From assembly GCA_016704305.1 (NCBI GenBank), contig JADJAL010000059.1, positions 62,001 to 126,000 of the forward strand: 64,000 nt of DNA. The letters run 5' to 3'. The position numbers and the translations under genes were made by a program. Positions 1 to 8,949 of the stretch are shown here, one piece after another; the first letter of the stretch is position 1; the number at the start of each line of letters is the position of its first letter. Below the pieces are notes generated by a model that was not told the DNA's origin, did no database searches, and was given only the letters and a program-made list of their open reading frames with translations. The stretch is from Haliea sp. GTDB taxonomy: Bacteria; Pseudomonadota; Gammaproteobacteria; Pseudomonadales; Halieaceae.

Positions 1-583
1 CTGGTGGAGAGTTCGGCGATCGGTGCGATGACGGCGTTTTTTGTCGCGGTGATCAAAAAGCGCATGACAAAAGCGGTCTTCGAAGCCTCGGTGCGCCAGA
101 CGCTCGCTATCTCGTGTATGTTCATGTGGATTATCCTGGCGGCGATGGCCTTTGGTTCGGTGTTCGACGGGCTCGGCGCAGTGGGTGCAATAGAAGGTTT
201 GTTCACCGAGCAACTGCATCTCAGCCCGTGGACTATCCTGATCATCATGCAGCTGTCTTTCCTGGTGATGGGTACCTTCCTGGATGACACGGCGATGCTG
301 GTGATCGTCGCGCCGCTTGTATGTCCCGCTGGTCGGTGCGCTGGGTTTTGACCTGGTCTGGTATGGCGTGCTCTACACCATCACCACGCAGATTGCCTAC
401 ATGACGCCGCCGTTCGGCTATAACCTGTTTTTAATGCGGGCGATGGCGCCGCCGGAAATCGGCCTGCGCGATATCTACCTTTCCATCGTGCCGTTTGTCG
501 GGGTAATGATCCTGGCATTGATCGTGGTGATGGTGTTCCCACAAATTGCGCTCTGGTTGCCTGAGATGGTGTATAACAAGTGA
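1..583 (+). CDS. dctM: TRAP transporter large permease (DctM type), 3' part, frameshifted
   Basis: C-terminal part of the large membrane subunit of a TRAP transporter, which imports organic acids or related solutes using a Na+ or H+ gradient. The visible sequence is a series of hydrophobic helices ending in a typical DctM segment (Y-V-P-L-V-G-A-L-G-F-D followed by W-Y-G-V-L). The gene starts upstream of the window. Reading changes frame near 319: the first frame ends at 351, while the conserved protein continues in the next frame from about 320 to 583, as if one extra G were present. No other decay is seen, so a sequence error is likelier than a pseudogene. The binding-protein gene follows 104 bases downstream. 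Confidence 0.85.
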
Positions 584-687
584 GCGCGCGCAGCATGCCA
601 GCAGCAAAAGATTTCCCAGTAATGGGGAAGTAATCGGGAAGCCAGCCGTCAATCGGTTCCCCTACATTCGCAGAGAGGAGAGTTTCT

Positions 688-1737
688 ATGAGTAATCGAA
701 GGAAGTTTTTACAAGCTGCAGGTGTCGGTATGGCCGGGTTGGCCACAGTCGGTGCGCCAGCTGTTCATGCCCAGAGCAAGACGACGATTAAATGGCGTAT
801 GCAAACGTACGCGGGCGCGGCGCTGGGGGAGCATGTCATCAAGCCGGCCATCGATGCATTCAACAAGATAGCCGGCAGTGAAATGCAGATAGAGCTGTAT
901 TACGCGGACCAGTTGGTGCCCACGGGCGAGCTGTTCCGCGCGATGCAAAAAGGGACGATCGACGCTGTGCAGTCCGATGACGACTCCATGGCATCGCCCA
1001 CCGACGTGGCGGTGTTCGGTGGCTACTTCCCGTTCGCTACCCGCTACTCGCTCGATGTTCCGGTGCTGTTCAACCAGTACGGGCTCGCCGAAATCTGGGA
1101 TGAGGAGTACTCCAAGGTCGGTGTGAAGCATCTGTCGGCGGGCGCGTGGGACCCGTGCAACTTCGCCACCAAGGATCCGATCAACAAGCTCGACGACCTC
1201 AAGGGCAAAAAGATCTTCACGTTCCCCACCGCGGGCCGCTTCCTCAGCCAGTTCGGCGTGGTGCCGGTAACCCTGCCGTGGGAAGATATCGAAGTTGCAA
1301 TGCAAACCGGCGAGTTGGATGGCATCGCGTGGTCGGGCATTACCGAGGTCTACACCGTGGGCTGGGCCGAGGTCACCAACTACTTCCTCACCAACAGTAT
1401 TTCCGGCGCCTGGGTGGGTTCATTCTTCGCGAATATGGAAAAGTACGAGGCGCTGCCCGAGAACATGAAGGGGCTGCTCAAGCTGGCCATGGACAGTTCC
1501 CACTATTATCGGCAGTGGTGGTACTGGGGCGGCGAGGCCGCCAAGCGCGTGCACGGCACCAAGCTGAAACTCACCACGATCCCCGATGCGGAATGGAGCA
1601 CTGTGCAGAAGGCCGCCGAGAAATTCTGGGATGAGATCGCCGCGGAATCAAAAACCAAGGCCAAAGTGGTGGAGATCTTCAGGAAGTACAATGCCGACAT
1701 GGAAAAAGCTGGCCCTCCGTACCGCTATACTTGCTAG
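688..1737 (+). CDS. dctP: TRAP transporter substrate-binding protein (DctP family)
   Basis: Periplasmic solute receptor of the TRAP system whose permease precedes it. The 349-residue length is usual for DctP. The N-terminus is a twin-arginine signal (RRKFLQ, then a hydrophobic stretch, then A-P-A-V-H-A-Q), so it is probably exported folded by Tat. A good Shine-Dalgarno (gagaggag) lies 8 to 10 bases before the ATG. The substrate cannot be read from sequence. The downstream ligase and dehydrogenases suggest an amine, amino alcohol or derived acid. It ends shortly before a hairpin that may let it be expressed above the downstream enzymes. Confidence 0.9.
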   Translation: MSNRRKFLQAAGVGMAGLATVGAPAVHAQSKTTIKWRMQTYAGAALGEHVIKPAIDAFNKIAGSEMQIELYYADQLVPTGELFRAMQKGTIDAVQSDDDSMASPTDVAVFGGYFPFATRYSLDVPVLFNQYGLAEIWDEEYSKVGVKHLSAGAWDPCNFATKDPINKLDDLKGKKIFTFPTAGRFLSQFGVVPVTLPWEDIEVAMQTGELDGIAWSGITEVYTVGWAEVTNYFLTNSISGAWVGSFFANMEKYEALPENMKGLLKLAMDSSHYYRQWWYWGGEAAKRVHGTKLKLTTIPDAEWSTVQKAAEKFWDEIAAESKTKAKVVEIFRKYNADMEKAGPPYRYTC

Positions 1738-1752
1738 ACGCGTTGGAGGAAG

Positions 1753-1780
1753 GGGGTGTGTGCTACGTGCGACACACCCC
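1753..1780 (+). terminator. Hairpin after dctP, probable attenuating terminator
   Basis: A 9-base inverted repeat (GGGGTGTGT and ACACACCCC) around a 10-base loop lies 15 bases after the dctP stop and is followed by a short T-rich stretch (TGTCTTT). The T-tract is weak, so partial termination between the transport genes and the enzyme genes is more likely than complete termination. Confidence 0.45.
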
Positions 1781-1851
1781 TGTCTTTGAATCGGGTGTTC
1801 CCGCATGTGGGGCGCCCTGTAACTCAATCATAATACCCAGATGGAGGCAGC

Positions 1852-3217
1852 ATGCCTCGCAATGTATCGTTTGAAGAACTGCAACAACAGATTCAGGACG
1901 GCGTGATCGATACGGTGATCGCGGCGATGCCGGACATGCAGGGCCGGCTGATGGGCAAGCGCTTCCAGGCGCAGTATTTCGCACGCACCGCCTGGGAAGA
2001 AACCCATGCGTGCAACTACCTGTTGGCCACGGACATGGAGATGCTGGCGGTGGACGGCTACGCTTCCACGAGTTGGGCTTCCGGATACGGTGATTACACC
2101 CTGAAACCGGACCTGGGTACGCTGCGGCCGCTGCCGTGGCTGGAAGGCACGGCACTGGTGCTGTGCGATGCGTTCGACCACCACGCATGCGCCTGTCGCG
2201 CATGCGCCGCGCAACGTCCTGAAGGCGCAATTGCAGCGGCTGGAGCAGATGGGTCTGGTGTCGTTTGTTGCCACCGAGCTGGAGTTTTTTATTTTCCGCG
2301 AAAGTTTTGAAGCGCTGTGTGACCAGGGCTACCGCAGCCCGACCACCATCAGCGCGTACAACGAGGACTACCATATCTTCCAGACCACCAAGGAAGAGAG
2401 CCTGATGCGCCGCGTGCGCAACGGTTTACAGGCCGCCGGTATCGACGTGGAGAACAGCAAGGGCGAAGCCTCCGCCGGACAGGCCGAGATCAATGTCTGT
2501 TATTGCGATGCCCTCACGATGGCCGACAACCATGTGCTGGTGAAAAATGCGATCAAGGAAATGGCCTTCCAGGAGGGCAGGGCGATCACCTTCATGGCGA
2601 AGTGGGACGCGCAGGCCGCGGGTTCATCCAGCCACATTCACCAGTCGCTGCAGACAAAGGATGGCACCCCGGTATTCCATGATCCCGCCGCCGAGCACGG
2701 CATGTCCGCCACCATGCGGCACTACCTCGCCGGCCTGCTGAAATACGCGGACGACAACATGGTTTTCCTCGCGCCCTATATCAATTCCTACAAGCGTTTC
2801 AGCGCGGCGACGTTCGCACCGACCAAAGCCGTGTGGTCCATCGACAATCGCACCGCAGGCTACCGCATCGTCGCGCCCGGCTCGAAATCGGTGCGCATCG
2901 AGTGTCGCGTCGGCGGCTCCGACCTGAACCCGTATCTCGCCATCGCCTCGCAGATCGCGGCGGGCCTCAAGGGCATCGAGGAGAAGTTGGAACTTGAACC
3001 GGCCTTCTCCGGCGATGCCTACAAAGCGGATGGTGTGCGGGAAATTCCCGGCAGCTTGCGCGCCGCGACGATCGCCCTGCGCAACTCGAGCATGCTGCGC
3101 GAAGCGATGGGCGATGCGGTCGTCGATCACTACGTGCGGGCTGCGCAGTGGGAACAGGAAGACTTTGATCGCAGGGTCACCGACTATGAACGCATACGCG
3201 GTTTCGAGAGGGCCTGA
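1852..3217 (+). CDS. Glutamine-synthetase-family gamma-glutamyl ligase (PuuA/GlnA-like), frameshifted
   Basis: About 455 residues of a glutamine synthetase fold, of the kind that joins glutamate to amines (gamma-glutamylpolyamine, -ethanolamide or -isopropylamide synthetases). Seen: an N-terminal beta-grasp region, the ATP and metal region V-A-T-E-L-E-F-F-I-F, G-Q-A-E-I-N, the H-I-H-Q-S loop, and N-R-T-A-G-Y-R followed by a C-terminal R-I-E-C-R. A GGAGG site sits just before the ATG. The frame changes at about 2185 (one extra base between D-H-H and A-P-V-A-H-A-P-R); both halves align with a normal family member, so a sequence error is likely. It abuts the aldehyde dehydrogenase (3-base gap), indicating one operon. 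True glutamine synthetase is less likely given this context. Confidence 0.85.
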
Positions 3218-3220
3218 GCC

Positions 3221-4600
3221 ATGGCGCGTACCATCCAGTGCATTTCGCCCATTGACGGCTCGGTGTATGCCGAGCGCGAGCCGTTGTCACTCGCCGCAGC
3301 CACCGCAGCGGTAGCCGAGGCCGCCGCGGCGCAGCGGGCGTGGGAAGCGACGCCACTTCAAAGCCGTATTGAACGGGTATTGGCCGGCGTCAAGGCATTG
3401 GGTGACATGAACGCGGAGATTGCCACCGAGCTGGCCTGGCAGATGGGGCGGCCGGTGCGCTACGGCGGCGAATTTTCCGGCGTGAACGAGCGGGCCAACT
3501 ACATGGCCAGTATTGCCGAGGCAGCGCTCGCCCCGATCGAGATTGAAAACAGCGCCGCGTTCATCCGCCGCATCGAGCGCAAGCCGCTCGGTGTCGTGCT
3601 GGTGGTGGCGCCGTGGAACTACCCCTACCTCACGGCCATCAACACCATACTGCCCGCGCTCATCGCCGGTAACGCCGTTGTGTTGAAACACTCCTCGCAA
3701 ACGCTGCTGGCGGGTGATCGCCTGGCCTCGGCTTTCCACGCGGGAGGCGTGCCGCCTGCGGTGTTCCAGAACCTGGTGCTGGACCATGCCACCACCGCGT
3801 CACTGATCGGCAGCAAATCTTTCGGCTTCGTGAACTTCACCGGCTCGGTCGCGGGCGGCAAGGCGATGGAGGAAGCGGCAGCCGGCACGTTCACTGCAGT
3901 TGGCACTGAACTCGGTGGCAAGGACCCCGGCTATGTGATGGACGATGCCAACCTGGATGCCGCGGTCGACACCCTGGTCGACGGCGCGATGTACAACGCC
4001 GGCCAGTGTTGCTGCGGCATCGAGCGTATTTACGTGTGCGAGAAGTACTTTGATGAATTCGTGGCCAAGGCCGTCGCCATCGTCGAGCAGTACAAACTCG
4101 GCAATCCGCTGCACCAGGACACCACGCTGGGCCCGATGGCCAACGTCCGCTTTGCCGACCAGGTGCGCTCGCAGATTGCCGACGCGCTGGCGGACGGCGC
4201 CAAAGCACTGATCGATCCCGCGCTGTTTCCGAATGACGGCGGGGCTTACCTGATGCCGCAAATCCTCGTAAATGTGACACATAACATGCGTATCATGCGC
4301 GAAGAATCGTTCGGCCCGGTGGTGGGCATCATGAAGGTGAAGGACGATGACGAGGCGATCGCGCTGATGAACGACAGCGATTTTGGGCTCACCGCGTCCC
4401 TGTGGACGAACGACAGCGCGCGCGCAGAGCGTGTCGCACAGCGCCTGCAAACGGGCACCGTGTTCATGAATCGCTGCGATTACCTGGACCCGGCTCTTTG
4501 TTGGACAGGCTGCAAGGACACCGGTCGCGGCGGCAGCCTGTCGGTGATTGCCTTTCACAACCTGACGCGGCCGATGTCATTCCATTTCAAAAAACTGTAA
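3221..4600 (+). CDS. NAD(P)-dependent aldehyde dehydrogenase
   Basis: 459-residue ALDH-superfamily enzyme that oxidises an aldehyde to its acid. Seen: the cofactor loop A-P-W-N-Y-P, the glycine motif F-T-G-S-V, the general base Glu in E-L-G-G-K-D, and the catalytic Cys in N-A-G-Q-C-C-C-G. The C-terminal half carries E-E-S-F-G-P-V and N-R-C-D-Y-L-D-P. The ATG follows the ligase stop by three bases and the iron alcohol dehydrogenase follows 18 bases later, so the three are co-transcribed. Together they fit oxidation of a gamma-glutamylated amino alcohol: alcohol to aldehyde to acid. The exact substrate is not readable. Confidence 0.93.
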   Translation: MARTIQCISPIDGSVYAEREPLSLAAATAAVAEAAAAQRAWEATPLQSRIERVLAGVKALGDMNAEIATELAWQMGRPVRYGGEFSGVNERANYMASIAEAALAPIEIENSAAFIRRIERKPLGVVLVVAPWNYPYLTAINTILPALIAGNAVVLKHSSQTLLAGDRLASAFHAGGVPPAVFQNLVLDHATTASLIGSKSFGFVNFTGSVAGGKAMEEAAAGTFTAVGTELGGKDPGYVMDDANLDAAVDTLVDGAMYNAGQCCCGIERIYVCEKYFDEFVAKAVAIVEQYKLGNPLHQDTTLGPMANVRFADQVRSQIADALADGAKALIDPALFPNDGGAYLMPQILVNVTHNMRIMREESFGPVVGIMKVKDDDEAIALMNDSDFGLTASLWTNDSARAERVAQRLQTGTVFMNRCDYLDPALCWTGCKDTGRGGSLSVIAFHNLTRPMSFHFKKL

Positions 4601-4618
4601 ACCCTGCAAGGTAGTGTT

Positions 4619-5764
4619 ATGACCGCAAACGTCAACTGGTCTTACCCCACGGCCATCCGCTTTGGCAGTGGCAGAATCGCGGAACTTGCCGACGCCTGCC
4701 GCGCGGCCGGTATCACACGGCCGCTGTTCGTAACCGATCGCGTGCTGGCGCCGTTGCCCATGGTGGCGCGAACGCTGGAGCTGCTTGAAGTCGCCGGTCT
4801 CGGCCGCAGTATTTTTTCGGGGGTGGACCCGAATCCCACCGAGCTGAATCTGCAGGCAGGCCTCGAGGCCTATCACGCCGGCAAGCACGACGGCGTGGTC
4901 GCGTTCGGCGGCGGCTCCGGTCTCGACCTCGGCAAGCTGATTGCGTTCATGTCGGGACAAACGCGCCCGTTGTGGGATTTTGAAGACATCGGCGATTGGT
5001 GGACGCGCGCGGCTGTCAAAGGCATTGCGCCGATCATCGCCGTGCCGACCACGGCGGGCACCGGTGCGGAAGTCGGTCGCGCGGGCGTGATCACCAACTC
5101 CGTGACGCATGAAAAGAAAATTATCTTTCACCCGAAAATCCTGCCGAGCCAGGTGATTTGCGATCCCGAGCTGACGCTCAGCATGCCGCCCGCCATCACG
5201 GCCGGCACTGGCCTGGATGCGTTCGCCCATTGCCTGGAAGCCTACTGCGCCCCGAGCTACCACCCGATGGGCCACGGCATCGCGCTGGAAGGCATGCGAC
5301 TGGTGAAGGAGAACCTGCCGAAGGTGTACGCCGATGGTTCCGACATCGAGGCGCGCGGACATATGATGGCAGCCGCCGCGATGGGCGCTGTCGCGTTCCA
5401 GAAAGGCCTCGGTGCGATCCACGCCATCTCCCATCCAATCGGTGCCTTGTACAACACGCATCACGGCACCACGAATGCGGTGGTCATGCCAGCCGTGGTG
5501 GCATTCAATCGCCCGGCTATCGAGGAGCCCATCAGGCGGCTGGCAAATTACCTCGACATAGCCGGCGGGTTTGATGGTTTCGTGCAGTTCCTGGTCGAGC
5601 TGAATCGCAGCCTGAATATCCCTGCAAACCTGACCGCGCTCGGCGTCGTAAATCCCGACCTCGATGCGCTGGTGGCAGCAGCACTCGCCGACCCCAGTGC
5701 GGGTGGCAATCCGGTACAGCTCACCAGGGAAAATACCCGGCAGCTGCTGCAAAGTTGTCTCTAG
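4619..5764 (+). CDS. Iron-containing alcohol dehydrogenase
   Basis: 381-residue type III (iron-dependent) alcohol dehydrogenase. Seen: the nucleotide-binding G-G-G-S-G-L-D, the P-T-T-A-G-T-G-A-E-V motif, and the metal-site region D-A-F-A-H-C-L-E-A followed by H-A-I-S-H-P and Y-N-T-H-H-G. It oxidises an alcohol or reduces an aldehyde with NAD(P). Placed 18 bases after the aldehyde dehydrogenase, it likely makes the aldehyde that enzyme uses. An alternative is that it detoxifies aldehyde in the reverse direction. Confidence 0.93.
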   Translation: MTANVNWSYPTAIRFGSGRIAELADACRAAGITRPLFVTDRVLAPLPMVARTLELLEVAGLGRSIFSGVDPNPTELNLQAGLEAYHAGKHDGVVAFGGGSGLDLGKLIAFMSGQTRPLWDFEDIGDWWTRAAVKGIAPIIAVPTTAGTGAEVGRAGVITNSVTHEKKIIFHPKILPSQVICDPELTLSMPPAITAGTGLDAFAHCLEAYCAPSYHPMGHGIALEGMRLVKENLPKVYADGSDIEARGHMMAAAAMGAVAFQKGLGAIHAISHPIGALYNTHHGTTNAVVMPAVVAFNRPAIEEPIRRLANYLDIAGGFDGFVQFLVELNRSLNIPANLTALGVVNPDLDALVAAALADPSAGGNPVQLTRENTRQLLQSCL

Positions 5765-5826
5765 CAATGCTGTCCGTCGGGCACGCAACCGGCTAACTTC
5801 TACCGCTGATTCACCGAGGTCGCACA

Positions 5827-6756
5827 ATGGCCAGCACGCATTCGGAAACTCCGTTACCCGCAGGCCGCGCCACCACGTTTGATGTGTTCCAGGCCAAGCT
5901 GAGCGCGATGAATACCCGCGAGGGCGTGGCGAAAGGGCTGGCTATCAGGCTCGCACCCAGCGACGTGGTGATAACCCCGTTTGGCAAGAGCGGCACGACA
6001 TGGCTGCAGCAGATCGCCCACACGCTGCGCACGCGCGGGGACATGGATTTCGACGATATCAGCCGCGTCGCGCCCTGGATCGAGGTCTCCACCGATCTGG
6101 GTATCGATCTCGATGCACGGCAGAAAGCCGAGCCCCGCGTGTTCAAAAGCCATCTCGATGCGCATCGCATTCCCAAAGGCGGGCGCTATATCGTTGCCTC
6201 GCGCGACCCCAGGGACGCCGCGTATTCCATGTTCAGGTTCATGGAAGGTTGGTTTATCGAACCCGGCGCCATTGCGCTGGACGACTTCGTGAGCTACACA
6301 TTCGTCGCATCGGGCAACGCGCCGGGCAGTCTGCGCGGGGATTACTGGACCCACCTGACATCCTGGTGGCACAGGCGCAATGATCCCGACGTGCTGTTCA
6401 TGGCGTACGAGCACATGAAGGACGACCTGCGTGGAACGATCCAAAAAGTGGCGGCGTTCATGGATATCGCGCTCGACGATGAGTTGCTGGCGATCACCGA
6501 GGCGCAGTCGTCACTGCAATTCATGCAGCGACACAAGGACCGTTTTGACGACAAGTTGATGCGGGAGCGCAGCGTCGCGGTGGCGGGAATACCTGCGGAC
6601 AGTGAATCCTCGAAGGTGCGCACAGGGCAGGTCGGGGAGGCGCGCCAGCACATTGGTGCCGAGGTGTGCGCGGCCTTGGATAAACTCTGGCGAGAGCGCA
6701 TCACGCAGGAACTCGGTTTCGTGGACTACGCCTCGATGATTGCGACATTGCGGTAA
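5827..6756 (+). CDS. PAPS-dependent sulfotransferase (Sulfotransfer_1 type)
   Basis: 309-residue cytosolic-type sulfotransferase, transferring sulfate from PAPS to a hydroxyl or amine. Seen: the 5'-phosphosulfate loop at residues 51-59 (P-F-G-K-S-G-T-T-W) and the 3'-phosphate region Y-I-V-A-S-R-D-P-R-D. Its nearest relatives by pattern are steroid, phenol or alcohol sulfotransferases. A GAGG site lies 8 bases before the ATG. It is 62 bases after the alcohol dehydrogenase and may belong to the same transcript. The acceptor is unknown. Confidence 0.88.
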   Translation: MASTHSETPLPAGRATTFDVFQAKLSAMNTREGVAKGLAIRLAPSDVVITPFGKSGTTWLQQIAHTLRTRGDMDFDDISRVAPWIEVSTDLGIDLDARQKAEPRVFKSHLDAHRIPKGGRYIVASRDPRDAAYSMFRFMEGWFIEPGAIALDDFVSYTFVASGNAPGSLRGDYWTHLTSWWHRRNDPDVLFMAYEHMKDDLRGTIQKVAAFMDIALDDELLAITEAQSSLQFMQRHKDRFDDKLMRERSVAVAGIPADSESSKVRTGQVGEARQHIGAEVCAALDKLWRERITQELGFVDYASMIATLR

Positions 6757-6792
6757 TTGCCATCACACGATTCTTCACAGCGTTGCGCACCT

Positions 6793-6840
6793 CATTCGGC
6801 ATGGCATTCGGCATGGCATTCGATATGGCTTTCGCCGTGG
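6793..6840 (+). repeat. 12-bp tandem repeat, four units, covering possible start codons
   Basis: Four 12-base units (CATTCGGCATGG twice exactly, then CATTCGATATGG and CTTTCGCCGTGG). They lie in frame with the following Nudix gene. The first three units each supply an in-frame ATG (6801, 6813, 6825), and the last supplies a GTG. Confidence 0.9.
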
Positions 6841-7331
6841 CACGCGTCAAGCCGAGGACGATTCGCTGGCGCATCGTGGCCCTGGTGGCGGTGCTTGCAC
6901 TCGCCTCCTGTGCCGGCGAAAGCCCGGGCTGCCCCTACGCCGGCACAGGGGACAGCGCACCGAGCGCAGGTTGTTTCTCTGTCTCCGGTGATGGGCTGCT
7001 GCTGGTGCAGGACCTGAACGGCAGGCTCAGCCCGCCCGGCGGCAGCAGCGAGCCGGGCGAATCGGCGCAATGTACGGCGTTCAGGGAGACCTGGGAGGAA
7101 ACCGGCCTGCGCTTGCAGCCCCGTGAGTTGCTTGAAGTGTTTGACACAGGGTTTCATTTGTACCGCTGCGAGCGCGATGCCGCTTCCGGCGAGATCGATC
7201 CGCCGCCGCGCTTCGAGGTGCGAGCCGCGTTTTATCTGCCTGCGGAGCGTTTTGTACACTATGAATGGCGATACCCCGATCAACAACTGCTGATGCGCGA
7301 GATGTTGTTGAACGCCGCTTTGGATCAATAA
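6825..7331 (+). CDS. Nudix hydrolase with lipoprotein signal
   Basis: Nudix-fold protein with a complete Nudix box (G-x5-E-x7-R-E-x-x-E-E-x-G-L), which normally hydrolyses nucleoside diphosphates linked to another group. Unusually, it is preceded by an arginine-containing n-region, a hydrophobic stretch and a lipobox (L-A-S-C), so it should be an outer- or inner-membrane lipoprotein facing the periplasm. Starts at 6783 (TTG), 6801, 6813 or 6825 are all possible. I chose 6825 because it gives the most normal signal peptide, but no clear ribosome site decides it. It follows the sulfotransferase closely. Confidence 0.8.
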   Translation: MAFAVARVKPRTIRWRIVALVAVLALASCAGESPGCPYAGTGDSAPSAGCFSVSGDGLLLVQDLNGRLSPPGGSSEPGESAQCTAFRETWEETGLRLQPRELLEVFDTGFHLYRCERDAASGEIDPPPRFEVRAAFYLPAERFVHYEWRYPDQQLLMREMLLNAALDQ

Positions 7332-7371
7332 AGCGGTGCAATTGAATAGCACGCCTGCATAGATCGGCAAG

Positions 7372-8076
7372 CTAAGCGGTGGCCTTGGCAGGCTGGATCA
7401 ACAACGTCGGAATCCCAAGATTGTGGCTCTTCAGGGTCGCCACTAACGTGCCGGGCTTTCTACCCTCACGCATGGCGGAGGCAGCGATGCCGCGCTCGCC
7501 AAGCGTGCGGAGGGTACCTGCCAGGTCCTGGCACTGGTAGGCCAGCCCCCAGAATGCGTTGCCGCTCTTTGCGTCACCCTCGGGCTCAATGACTTCCAGC
7601 GTCAGTTTTCCCGCGCGAAAAAACAGCATGCGTCCACCCCAGGCGGGCGCGGCTTTATCCAGTGCCAGGCGAATACCCAGTTCACCGGCAAACAGATCGA
7701 TGCAGGCCTGGGCATCGTCGGTGCGCAGCACGACGTGGTCGATTGTGAAACCGGTGCACTGCGCTGCGGGATGTGCCAGCCGAAAATCCGCCGTACGCCG
7801 CCCGTCGCCGAGTCGAATATCGACGCCCAGGGAATTAGCCACTGGCGTTTCAAGCGCCGCTTCCGGTGCGCTGAATACGATCCCCTGCAACCGGGGTTTG
7901 TCGATCGCACATTGCACCAGCTCTATTACGGTATTGGACAAGCCCCACCAGGCAACCAACCCACCTTGGGGCAGATCGCGGGCTAACGGCGATACGCCAA
8001 GTAACTGCTGGTACTGTGCGCTGGCGGCCGACAATTCCGGCACGGCCAGCACGATGCGGTCAAATTGTCTGGCCAT
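7372..8076 (-). CDS. VOC-superfamily (glyoxalase/dioxygenase-like) protein
   Basis: About 234 residues with two vicinal-oxygen-chelate modules, the second beginning near F-T-I-D-H-V-V-L-R. This fold serves glyoxalases, ring-cleaving dioxygenases and isomerases. The first module starts F-D-R-I-V-L-A-V-P without an obvious metal His, and H-V-V-L in the second could bind metal; a specific reaction cannot be assigned. The ATG at 8076 has GAGG at a good distance, whereas the ATG at 8082 would overlap that site. It is convergent with the Nudix gene. Confidence 0.8.
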   Translation of the reverse strand: MARQFDRIVLAVPELSAASAQYQQLLGVSPLARDLPQGGLVAWWGLSNTVIELVQCAIDKPRLQGIVFSAPEAALETPVANSLGVDIRLGDGRRTADFRLAHPAAQCTGFTIDHVVLRTDDAQACIDLFAGELGIRLALDKAAPAWGGRMLFFRAGKLTLEVIEPEGDAKSGNAFWGLAYQCQDLAGTLRTLGERGIAASAMREGRKPGTLVATLKSHNLGIPTLLIQPAKATA

Positions 8077-8300
8077 GTGCATCCTCGGGTTGGTTGACCG
8101 CACGGGTCTTGCTGCTCGCTTGTGGTTCTCTCAACCGAGCTGTGTCAAACTGTCTGGCGAGTCGTTGCTTTGCAATTTCTGTGTTTATACCTCATATACT
8201 GTTCTTCTAAAATGTTGGCGCTTCGCTTTAATATACGGGATAAGCGATAAATACTTCGTACTTGTCCATTACACATCAATCCACTTGGAGAAATCTGAAA

Positions 8301-8825
8301 ATGAATTTGAGTAACGTCACGAAAGTTACACTGTCCCTTGCACTGCTTATGGCGCTGGCGAGCTGTGGCTCTGAAGAAAAGGACGAACAGAAGCCACAGG
8401 AAAGCCAGCAAGTAACACAGGCTGACCAACCGAAACCGCAGGTCAGCCAACCAAAACCGCAAGACAGCCAACCGAAAGCACAAGCAGAAAAAGCCAAAGC
8501 ACCAAATGACGGAAAAAAATGGCTGCCACCCGCCATGGCGGACATCGGCCTGACGGCGGAACAGGAAGCCAAGCTCAAGCCTGTCACTCTTGAGGCACGC
8601 AAGCAATTGAAAGCCGTGCGTGAAGATACGAAGCTTGATAGCGCCGCAAAAAAGGAAAAGCAGCGCGAGATTGGACAAGCGACGAATAAGCAATACAAAG
8701 CCATTTTGACGCCGGAGCAGTGGAAGAGCTTCCTGAAGGCGCGCCAGGCTGAGGTGAAAGCGCCCACAGCCACGCCCACAGCCGCGACTCCCGCAGCGAA
8801 TCAGCCCGAAGCCAAAAAGGAATGA
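8301..8825 (+). CDS. Small lipoprotein with Q/P/K repeats and a helical domain
   Basis: 174 residues with a signal peptide ending in the lipobox L-A-S-C. After the Cys comes a low-complexity Gln/Pro/Lys linker with repeats of the type QPKPQ, then a helical charged domain (L-T-A-E-Q-E-A-K-L-K-P-V and L-T-P-E-Q-W-K-S-F) reminiscent of Spy/CpxP-like periplasmic helices, and an Ala/Thr/Pro tail. The ATG at 8301 is preceded by GGAG. The LTxEQ pattern is common in periplasmic stress or metal-related small proteins, but the function here is unknown. Confidence 0.8.
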   Translation: MNLSNVTKVTLSLALLMALASCGSEEKDEQKPQESQQVTQADQPKPQVSQPKPQDSQPKAQAEKAKAPNDGKKWLPPAMADIGLTAEQEAKLKPVTLEARKQLKAVREDTKLDSAAKKEKQREIGQATNKQYKAILTPEQWKSFLKARQAEVKAPTATPTAATPAANQPEAKKE

Positions 8826-8949
8826 ACGGTTGAGGGGGTAGCAGTTTAACTCGCTTTCCTTGCTGCCGCAGTCAGCCGGAATCCGGATTGCACGCAGATT
8901 GGCTAACTATCACTGGTTGACAGTGTTCGGGACGGAATAGGGGGCGGAT

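Noticed and set aside
4577..5827. Long open frame opposite the iron alcohol dehydrogenase
   Set aside because: No motif or start site; the opposite strand carries the conserved enzyme.
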